Of a DNA stretch of 5,120 bases, positions 1 through 5,120 are shown piece after piece. The DNA comes from Pseudomonadota bacterium (GTDB lineage Bacteria; Pseudomonadota; Alphaproteobacteria; Sphingomonadales; Sphingomonadaceae). Location: contig CANJKQ010000112.1 of the NCBI GenBank assembly GCA_947474905.1, positions 1 to 5,120 on the forward strand, written 5' to 3'. Numbering within the stretch: position 1 is the first letter of the stretch; each line of letters opens with the position of its first letter. The notes under the pieces were generated by a model. The model was not told where the DNA came from. It saw only the letters and a program-made list of their open reading frames with translations, and did no database searches. The translations under genes were made by a program, and so were the position numbers.

Positions 1-581
1 AGCTGGTGCCGACGCATGGCGAGCGGATGATCTGGGGGCGCGGCGACGGATCGACGCTAGAAGTGCATGAAGCCGAATGGGGCAAGGTCGGCCAGCTGAT
101 CTGCTGGGAACATTGGATGCCGCTTGCCCGCGCGCTGATGCATCACCAGGGCGAGACGGTGCATGTCGCCGCCTGGCCCAGCGTGCGCGAAATGTATCTG
201 CTCGCCAGTAGGCATTATGCGTTTGAGGGCCGCTGCTTCGTCTTGGCGGCAGGCACCGTCCAGACGCGCGACGAGGTGTTGCAGGGGCTGGAGCTGGCCG
301 GCGGCGATGCGCATGCCCGCGACCTGCTGATGGGGATGCCGGCCGGGCAAATCCAGTTCGGCGGCAGCGCGATCATCGCGCCTGACGGTTCGATCATCGC
401 CCAGGCAGGCAGCGACGCCGATCTGCTGATCGCCGAACTCGACCTGATGGATATCGGCCGGGGGCTGACCTCGCTTGATACCGATGGCCATTATGCGCGC
501 CCCGATATCTTCGATCTGCGCATCGACCGGCGGCCACGGGCGGGCTTCAGCGACGCGCCGCAGGGGTTTGAGAAGGTCTAG
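1..581 (+). CDS. Nitrilase, C-terminal part (5' end outside window)
   Basis: This is the C-terminal part of a carbon-nitrogen hydrolase of the nitrilase branch, which converts a nitrile to a carboxylic acid and ammonia in the cytoplasm. The frame is open from the left edge and reads LVPTHGER; family members have a catalytic Lys in a KLxPT context, and the partial first codon (xAG) is compatible with that Lys. The catalytic Cys is at bases 102-104 in GQLICWEHWMPL, and Cys-Trp-Glu is typical of true nitrilases rather than amidases. Further family blocks are YAFEGRCFVLAAG (bases 216-254), GGSAIIAPDGSIIAQ (360-404) and GHYARPDIFDLRID (486-527). The GTG at base 6 is in frame but internal to the fold, so it is not the start; roughly the first 130 residues, with the catalytic Glu, are missing. 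The protein ends only about 17 residues after the last conserved block. The substrate (aliphatic, aromatic or arylaceto-nitrile) cannot be read from this fragment. It converges on the CoA-transferase gene with 3 bases between the stops. Confidence 0.93.
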   Translation, partial: LVPTHGERMIWGRGDGSTLEVHEAEWGKVGQLICWEHWMPLARALMHHQGETVHVAAWPSVREMYLLASRHYAFEGRCFVLAAGTVQTRDEVLQGLELAGGDAHARDLLMGMPAGQIQFGGSAIIAPDGSIIAQAGSDADLLIAELDLMDIGRGLTSLDTDGHYARPDIFDLRIDRRPRAGFSDAPQGFEKV

Positions 582-584
582 CGG

Positions 585-1739
585 CTAATCCGAAGCGCCA
601 TGCTCCCCCGGCAGCGGCGGCAGGCCGGGTTCTGCCAGCGGCACCGCGCCAAAGCGCACGGGGTGGCGCATCTCATAATAGCCCCCTTCGCTCGGGTGCT
701 CGCGGCGGCGGAAAAAGCCGGTAGCGGCCAGGTGCGCGTCGGTCATGATCGTGCCGATGTCGCGCGCCGGTTGCGCGGGCAGATTGGCGGCGGCGCAGCG
801 TTCGACCAAGTCCGCCGTTTTAAAGCCCAGCGCCAGCCGCGTCACTTCCGCATAAAGACGCGGTAGCGCCGCAAACCGATCAGCGGGCGTGGCCAGATCG
901 GGCGCATCGAGAAAGCCGGGATTGCCGAGCACGGTGAACAGCGGCAGCCAATCGCGATCGGTATAGGCGGCGATGCTGATATAGCCATCCGCCGTCTTGA
1001 ACGGCTGGCGATGGGGATCAACCTGACGGGCATAGCAGACCGGCGCATTGGGCGGATCAAAGGTCAATCCGCCGAGATGCTCGACCAGCATGAAGCTGGT
1101 GAATGCCTCGAACATCGGTACTTCGACGCGCTGCCCCTCGCCGGTGCGCATCCGGTGGATCAGCGCCGCCATGACGGCATAGGCGCCGTGAAGCCCCGAT
1201 ACCTTGTCGGCGATCAGCGACGGCAGGTATCGCGCCGCCGGATTGCCATCCACCCGCGACAACAGGCTGGTCGTACCGCTCGCCGCCTGGATGACGTCAT
1301 CATAGGCAGGCCGATCGGCATAAGGGCCATCCTGGCCGAAGCCGACGCAATGAAGATAGATGATATCAGGCCGGATGGCGCGGACCTGCTCATAATCCAG
1401 CCCCAGCCGCTCGGCCGCCTTGCCGCGCACATTGAGCACAAACACATCGGCCTCGCCAATCAGCGCTCGCATTTGCGCCGCGCCTTCCGGCGATTTCAGG
1501 TCGAGCATCACCGATTGCTTGCCACGATTGATCGCGATGAAGCCCGGCCCCATGCCGCGCGTCTTGGCGGGTTTGCCCGCATTACGGAAAATATCGCCGT
1601 GCGGCGGCGCTTCGACCTTGATCACCTCCGCGCCCAGATCAGCCAGGATCTGCGTGCAATAGGGGCCGAAAACGACGCTCGTCAGGTCCACCACCTTGAC
1701 GCCCGCCAACAGCGCGCCGCCATCGCCACCCGCGATCAT
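585..1739 (-). CDS. CaiB/BaiF family III CoA-transferase
   Basis: This 384-residue cytoplasmic enzyme belongs to the family III CoA-transferases (formyl-CoA transferase, CaiB and relatives), which move CoA from an acyl-CoA to a free carboxylic acid through an aspartyl-CoA thioester. The N-terminal block VVDLTSVVFGPYCTQ (residues 16-30) followed by LADLGAEVIKVE (32-43) is the family signature. Other blocks are NRGKQSVMLDLKSPEG (71-86), GFGQDGPYADRPAYDD (133-148) and LIADKVSGLHGAY (175-187). Asp178 aligns with the catalytic aspartate. The position after the DGPYADRP block is Tyr-Asp, not the His-Asp found in alpha-methylacyl-CoA racemases, which favours a transferase over a racemase. Length is normal for a single-domain member. 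The ATG overlaps the stop of the upstream thiolase-like gene by 4 bases, so translation is probably coupled and the start is well supported. It is the last gene of the minus-strand block. The acyl donor and acceptor cannot be predicted from sequence alone. Confidence 0.93.
   Translation of the reverse strand: MIAGGDGGALLAGVKVVDLTSVVFGPYCTQILADLGAEVIKVEAPPHGDIFRNAGKPAKTRGMGPGFIAINRGKQSVMLDLKSPEGAAQMRALIGEADVFVLNVRGKAAERLGLDYEQVRAIRPDIIYLHCVGFGQDGPYADRPAYDDVIQAASGTTSLLSRVDGNPAARYLPSLIADKVSGLHGAYAVMAALIHRMRTGEGQRVEVPMFEAFTSFMLVEHLGGLTFDPPNAPVCYARQVDPHRQPFKTADGYISIAAYTDRDWLPLFTVLGNPGFLDAPDLATPADRFAALPRLYAEVTRLALGFKTADLVERCAAANLPAQPARDIGTIMTDAHLAATGFFRRREHPSEGGYYEMRHPVRFGAVPLAEPGLPPLPGEHGASD
1736..1739 (-). 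other. ATGA stop/start overlap, thiolase-like to CoA-transferase gene
   Basis: The TGA of the thiolase-like gene (1736-1738) shares bases with the ATG of the CoA-transferase gene (1737-1739). This is the second 4-base overlap in the block and supports a single transcript carrying sirtuin, thiolase-like and CoA-transferase genes. It also fixes the start of the CoA-transferase. Confidence 0.9.
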
Positions 1740-3277
1740 GGCAACAGCTCGGCAATGACATTGGCGCTGCCGTCGATGTCGGTACGGACGCGCCTGCCGA
1801 TGGGATCGTCGGCCAGCAATGCCGCAAGCATGGCGGTGTCGTCGCGGCGGACGCGGGCGATGACGCGGCCGCCCGCCTCCGTCGCCCCGATCACATAGCC
1901 CCGCGTCGGCGCCCCCTTGGCAAAGGACACGCTGTAGCTGGTAATGGTCGCCTCGCCCGCGCCGCTCAGCAATTGGGGCACCGGCGCGGCGAGGATTTCA
2001 GCGGCAATGGCGCCGTTGTCAACCGGCGCCCAGTCGCGCGGCGGCACGGCGGCATAAACGCCGGCTGCCTGTTTCGACAGAAAGCCACCATTGGCCAGCA
2101 CCAGGCCAAAGCCATCGCGCGCGGCGCGCAAGCGTTCGACCATCGACGCAATGGCGTGGAGCGAATAGCTGTTCCCGGGGCCGCCGAAAAAGGGCAGCCC
2201 ACCCGTTACCGTCAGATCGCGCGCCAGGGGATCGACCCCCAGCGCCTCCGCCGCGATCAGCACCGCACAGGGGAAACAGCTGTAAAGGTCAATCTCGGCA
2301 AGGGACTCCACCCCAATCCCCGTTGCCGCCAGCGCGCGCGCCAGCACCAGCTCGACCGCCCGCGACCGCGACAAATCGGGTCGTTCGCTCGGCACGCGCT
2401 CGGCGGCTTCAGCATGGCCGTGGAGAAAGACGCGGTGTTCGGGCGCGATGCCCAGCCGATCGGCCTCCCCCACCGATGTCAGGATGACCGCCGCCGCCTG
2501 ATTCACGGCATCCTGCGCGACGTGCCATTTGAGATAAGGGTCAGCGACCGGGTAATTCTCTGGCGACGGCGTCATCAGGAAATCAACCGAGCGCTCGACC
2601 GGGAACTGGCTATAGGGGTTGGTGGCAGCAATACCCGAAAAGCGCGCCCAGAGCTGCGCCATCCGCCGGGCGTAATCGCGCCGCGACACCCCCAACCGCC
2701 CGCGCAGCGCATGCTCAAACGCCGGATAGGTGATGACCGGTGCGCCCAGCCCGTTGGCGATGTCATACGCCGACAACAGCGGCTTGCCGAAACCGCGATC
2801 CTCCTCCGCCGCCGCCACGCCGCGTGACCAGTCGAGCATATGCCCCGCCCGCTGCGCGGCCTTGAATGCCGCCGTCGCCTCACCCCCCGCGATCAACACC
2901 GCGCGCGCTTCTCCGGCATGGATCGCGGCCGCCGCTTCATTGACCAGCGCCTGAGGCTGGTCGCCGCCGACAACGGAATAGGTTGATCGGGCAGCGGCGA
3001 TACCCAGGTCCGCCGCCAGCGTCGCTGCCGGTGTGGCGCACCGGCCAAAGGGCTGCGGCGCACCGGGAATCGAGTCCGCCATGGTCCGGATCACCACCAC
3101 CCGGTCGATCGACGCAGCCAGCGTCTCAGCCGCGCCGCTATCCACCAGCGCCCGCTGCCCGGCGATCGCGCGCAGACGCGCCGGATCGGGCGCGATTGCC
3201 GCGTCCGCGCCATCCCAATGGTCAACCACTTGCCCGACGCCCACGAGCACGGGCGTGTTGGGATTGAGCGCGCTCAT
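1736..3277 (-). CDS. Thiolase-like protein (TLP1 / acetyl-CoA acetyltransferase-like) with extra C-terminal domain
   Basis: This 513-residue protein has an SCP2-type thiolase fold and an added C-terminal domain, as in proteins usually named acetyl-CoA acetyltransferase but belonging to the TLP1 (thiolase-like protein type 1) group. Seen: an N-terminal PVLVGVGQV (residues 9-17); SVVGGDQPQALVNEAAAAIH (101-120) where thiolases carry the nucleophilic Cys; IDLYSCFPCAVL (329-340); and TGGLPFFGGPGNSYSLHA (358-375). Residues from about 415 to 513, including TITSYSVSFAKGAPTRGYVIG (split here as 444-454 and 455-464), form the extra domain. By my hand alignment the three usual thiolase catalytic positions are changed: Cys to Gly104, the His of GHP to Gly (GGP, 366-368), and the Cys of CxG to Asn (NGG, 396-398). 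Ordinary thiolysis or Claisen condensation is therefore doubtful, although an acyl-CoA binding role remains likely. The start ATG overlaps the sirtuin stop by 4 bases and the stop overlaps the CoA-transferase start by 4 bases. I am sure of the fold, not of the function. Confidence 0.88.
   Translation of the reverse strand: MSALNPNTPVLVGVGQVVDHWDGADAAIAPDPARLRAIAGQRALVDSGAAETLAASIDRVVVIRTMADSIPGAPQPFGRCATPAATLAADLGIAAARSTYSVVGGDQPQALVNEAAAAIHAGEARAVLIAGGEATAAFKAAQRAGHMLDWSRGVAAAEEDRGFGKPLLSAYDIANGLGAPVITYPAFEHALRGRLGVSRRDYARRMAQLWARFSGIAATNPYSQFPVERSVDFLMTPSPENYPVADPYLKWHVAQDAVNQAAAVILTSVGEADRLGIAPEHRVFLHGHAEAAERVPSERPDLSRSRAVELVLARALAATGIGVESLAEIDLYSCFPCAVLIAAEALGVDPLARDLTVTGGLPFFGGPGNSYSLHAIASMVERLRAARDGFGLVLANGGFLSKQAAGVYAAVPPRDWAPVDNGAIAAEILAAPVPQLLSGAGEATITSYSVSFAKGAPTRGYVIGATEAGGRVIARVRRDDTAMLAALLADDPIGRRVRTDIDGSANVIAELLP
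3274..3277 (-). other. ATGA stop/start overlap, sirtuin to thiolase-like gene
   Basis: The TGA of the sirtuin gene (3274-3276 on the + strand) shares bases with the ATG of the thiolase-like gene (3275-3277). Such 4-base overlaps usually mean coupled translation by terminating ribosomes. Upstream of this ATG there is only a weak purine-rich stretch inside the sirtuin's alanine-rich tail, which fits coupling rather than independent initiation. Confidence 0.9.
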
Positions 3278-3981
3278 GCCGCTGCCGCCGCTAGCACCGC
3301 ATCGACCCAGGCAGGGACGAGCGTGCCTGCCGGCCCCATTCGGCTTTCGTCAAACCAATGGCTGCCCGCCGAGGGTTCCAGGTTGAGTTCGATCGTACGG
3401 GCGCCGTGCCAGCGCGCGGTCTGCACAAAACCGGCCGCGGGATAGACCGCCCCCGACGTGCCGACCGAGACGAAAAGGTCGGCGCGGGACAGCGCCGTCT
3501 CGATCCGCTCCATCTGATAGGGCATTTCGCCAAAAAACACGATGTCGGGGCGCAGCGCGGGAGAATCGCAGGCCGGGCACACCGTCGTCGGCGGCAGCGC
3601 ATCGTGCCATGGCTGCCGCACCCCGCACACGGCGCACAGTGCCGAGGTCAGCTCGCCATGCATGTGGAGCAGCCGCTTGGCGCCCGCGCGCTCATGCAAA
3701 TCATCGACATTCTGGGTGACGATCAGCAGCTCGCCCAGCCATGCGGCATCAAGCCGGGCGAGCGCGTCATGCGCCGCATTAGGGGAAACCGTCGCCAGCG
3801 CAGCGCGCCGCAAATCGTAAAAGCGGTGAACCAATGCCGGATCGCGCGCCAACGCTTCGGGCGTGCAGACATCCTCGACACGGTGGCCTTCCCACAATCC
3901 ACCCGGGCCGCGAAACGTGGCAATGCCGCTTTCCGCGGAGATGCCCGCACCGGTGAGCACGACGATTGACGCCTGTTCCAT
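3274..3981 (-). CDS. cobB: Sir2/CobB-type NAD-dependent protein lysine deacylase
   Basis: This is a compact class III (SIRT5/CobB-like) sirtuin that removes acyl groups from lysine side chains, using NAD+ and yielding nicotinamide and O-acyl-ADP-ribose. Residues are numbered from the ATG at 3981 (235 aa). Seen: the NAD-binding GAGISAESGIATFRG (11-25); TQNVDDLHERAG (89-100); the catalytic His108 in HMHGEL; zinc-binding pairs C116-x-x-C119 and C135-x-x-C138; RPDIVFFGEMP (144-154); and a C-terminal FDESRMGPAGTLVPAWV (210-226). Tyr55 and Arg58 (FYDLR) match the Tyr-x-x-Arg pocket that in SIRT5 and CobB binds acidic acyl groups such as succinyl, so deacetylase and desuccinylase activity are both plausible. 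An in-frame GTG at 4002 would add 7 residues. I prefer the ATG because family members begin just before the VVLTGAG strand; neither start has a convincing Shine-Dalgarno. Its stop overlaps the thiolase-like start by 4 bases. The symbol is given by family resemblance. Confidence 0.93.
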   Translation of the reverse strand: MEQASIVVLTGAGISAESGIATFRGPGGLWEGHRVEDVCTPEALARDPALVHRFYDLRRAALATVSPNAAHDALARLDAAWLGELLIVTQNVDDLHERAGAKRLLHMHGELTSALCAVCGVRQPWHDALPPTTVCPACDSPALRPDIVFFGEMPYQMERIETALSRADLFVSVGTSGAVYPAAGFVQTARWHGARTIELNLEPSAGSHWFDESRMGPAGTLVPAWVDAVLAAAAA

Positions 3982-4035
3982 CACCCCCGGCGTAGCGCGC
4001 ACGCGCCCGGCGATAAAGCGAATAGCGCGGGGAAC
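3982..4035 (-). other. 54-base gap between transporter and sirtuin genes
   Basis: This is the only non-coding stretch of any length in the window. It is GC-rich and holds a run of five G (minus strand, 3984-3988) two bases before the ATG, too close for a normal Shine-Dalgarno. A short GCGC/GCGC inverted repeat can be drawn, but it has no T-run after it. I see no convincing -35/-10 promoter and no intrinsic terminator. If the sirtuin starts at the GTG at 4002, the gap shrinks to 33 bases. Confidence 0.6.
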
Positions 4036-5120
4036 TCAGTGACCGCCGCGGACAGCGCCCGTTGCCGCGGTGGTGCGCCGCATCCCCCAGCCAAACGCCG
4101 CAATCGCGGCATAGCATAGGGCCGGCGCGATGAAGCTTGCCGCGTGGCCATTGGCATCGGCCAGCGCGCCCACCGCCAACGGCACAAACGCGCCGCCGAT
4201 GATGGCGGTGCACAACAGGCCAGACACTGCTTCCTCGCTCGCACCGGCGCGCTGCAGCGTCAGCGTGAAGATCGTCGGGAACATCACCGAATTGAACAGG
4301 CCGATGGCCAGTGCGGCATAGCCCGACGCCGGCCCGCCAACCAGAAACACAATGAGCGCGAGCGTCGCCGCGCCGGTAGCCGCGCCCGCCAGCACGCGCC
4401 CCGCCGATACGCGCAGCAGCAGGCCCGATCCCACAAAGCGGCCGATCATCGCGCCAAACCAGTAAAGGCTGACATAATAGCCCGCCTGTTCAAGCGGCAC
4501 GCCCCAGATCGCGGCGTCATGAAGGAACAGCGCCATCTGGCTGCCGATCGACACCTCAGCGCCGACATACAGAAAGATCGCGGCTGCGCCCGCCAGCGCG
4601 ATTGGCGAGGCCAATGCCCCCCGCAGATGCTCAATCGCCGACCCCGCCGCCATGACCTGTCCGGCAACGCTCGCCGCGATCGCCCGCCGCATAGCCCAGA
4701 CAAAGACCCCCAACAGCGCAATCAGCCCCGCGATCAGCAGGAAGCTTGAGCCAATGCGCCCCAGCGCATCGGCACCGGCGGCCTTGTCCAGCCCGCGAAG
4801 CAGCAGTCGCGCGCCAACCAGCGGCCCGAGCACCGTTCCTGCCGAGTTGAACGCCTGCGCCAGGACCAGCCGGAAGTGGCTGCGTTCGGGGCTGCCCAAA
4901 GCGGCGGCAAGCGGATTGGCCGCAACCTGCAGCAGCGTGACGCCGCTCGCAATCAGGAACAGCCCGGCCAGCACGCCCTCATACGCGCCGGCATTGCCAC
5001 CGGCCAGAATGACCAGGCAGCCTGCCACCATCACACCCAGGCCGATCAGCACTGCCCGCACGGCCCCCACCCGCGCGATCAGCGACGCAGCAGGGATCGA
5101 GACCAGGCCATAAGCGATGA
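4036..5120 (-). CDS. MFS sugar transporter, FHS (FucP/GluP-like) family, N-terminus outside window
   Basis: This is most of an inner-membrane major facilitator transporter resembling the fucose:H+ symporter family (FucP, GluP, NagP types), which imports monosaccharides with protons. The frame is open to the right edge: upstream of the internal GTG at 5068-5070 it reads AYGLVSIPAASLIARVG, which matches the family's loop after the second helix, so that GTG is not the start. Probably one or two helices (about 50-60 residues) are missing. Numbering from 5070, family blocks are QVAANPLAAALGSPERS (48-64), AQAFNSAGTVLGPLVG (71-86), FLYVGAEVSIGSQM (166-179), LYWFGAMIGRFVGS (202-215), GLFNSVMFPTIFTLTL (257-272) and SGLLCTAIIGGAFVP (283-297). 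About ten hydrophobic segments are visible. The C-terminus is a short polar tail ending RGGH. The sugar cannot be named. It lies 54 bases upstream of the sirtuin on the same strand, so co-transcription is plausible but less certain than for the overlapping genes. Confidence 0.92.
   Translation of the reverse strand, partial: IAYGLVSIPAASLIARVGAVRAVLIGLGVMVAGCLVILAGGNAGAYEGVLAGLFLIASGVTLLQVAANPLAAALGSPERSHFRLVLAQAFNSAGTVLGPLVGARLLLRGLDKAAGADALGRIGSSFLLIAGLIALLGVFVWAMRRAIAASVAGQVMAAGSAIEHLRGALASPIALAGAAAIFLYVGAEVSIGSQMALFLHDAAIWGVPLEQAGYYVSLYWFGAMIGRFVGSGLLLRVSAGRVLAGAATGAATLALIVFLVGGPASGYAALAIGLFNSVMFPTIFTLTLQRAGASEEAVSGLLCTAIIGGAFVPLAVGALADANGHAASFIAPALCYAAIAAFGWGMRRTTAATGAVRGGH

Noticed and set aside
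57..491. Minus-strand open frame opposite the nitrilase
   Set aside because: The + strand frame has the nitrilase catalytic motif and several conserved blocks; the minus frame has none.
1011..1898. Long + strand open frame (295 aa) opposite the CoA-transferase
   Set aside because: It lies antisense to a strongly conserved CoA-transferase, is rich in Arg, His and Gln, and has no recognisable motif. This is typical of shadow frames in high-GC DNA.
1973..2827. Long + strand open frame (284 aa) opposite the thiolase-like gene
   Set aside because: It is fully antisense to the conserved thiolase-like gene, has Arg/Gln/His-rich composition and no domain signature. It is a composition artefact.
3067..3076. 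Two adjacent GANTC sites (GAATC then GAGTC), possible CcrM methylation targets
   Set aside because: They lie in the middle of the thiolase-like coding sequence, away from any promoter, and two such sites side by side can easily occur by chance.
3989..4020. Possible terminator hairpin between transporter and sirtuin
   Set aside because: Only short GC-rich inverted repeats can be drawn, with stems of about four pairs and no following T-run, so an intrinsic terminator is not supported.
4144..4749. + strand open frame (201 aa) opposite the transporter
   Set aside because: It is an extremely Arg/Gln-rich translation antisense to a membrane protein gene with clear family blocks, so it is a shadow frame.
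5068..5070. GTG as the start of the transporter
   Set aside because: The frame stays open to the window edge and the residues before the GTG match the conserved transporter family, so the GTG is an internal Val codon.

Overview
The window is dense, high-GC bacterial DNA with almost no non-coding sequence. It holds five protein genes, two of them cut by the window edges. Base composition, ATGA overlaps and the enzyme repertoire (FHS-type sugar transporter, CaiB/BaiF CoA-transferase, TLP1-type thiolase-like protein) fit an alphaproteobacterium. A sphingomonad (Sphingomonas, Novosphingobium, Sphingobium or a relative) is my best guess, but this is inference from style and content, since no marker gene is present.

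Layout. Bases 1-581 on the + strand are the C-terminal part of a nitrilase, with the catalytic Cys visible in a CWEH motif. After a 3-base gap, a minus-strand block fills the rest of the window. In transcription order (right to left) it contains: an MFS sugar transporter of the fucose:H+ symporter (FHS) family, N-terminus beyond the right edge (4036-5120); a 54-base gap; a Sir2/CobB-type NAD-dependent lysine deacylase (3274-3981); a 513-residue thiolase-like protein with an extra C-terminal domain (1736-3277); and a family III CoA-transferase (585-1739). The last three genes are joined by two 4-base ATGA stop/start overlaps, so they are very probably co-transcribed and translationally coupled.

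How they may work together. The CoA-transferase and the thiolase-like protein both point to acyl-CoA metabolism. The sirtuin carries the Tyr-x-x-Arg acyl-pocket signature associated with removal of acetyl and acidic acyl groups from lysine. A reasonable but unproven reading is a small acyl-CoA module with a linked protein deacylase. The thiolase-like protein appears to lack the standard thiolase catalytic residues, so its annotated activity should not be taken at face value. The convergent nitrilase makes a carboxylic acid that could in principle be activated by the CoA-transferase, but it lies on the opposite strand and this link is speculative. I found no RNA genes, insertion sequences, CRISPR arrays, phage genes or clear terminators, and no evidence of a wholly new system. 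The most notable items are the catalytically altered thiolase-like protein and its coupling to a sirtuin.
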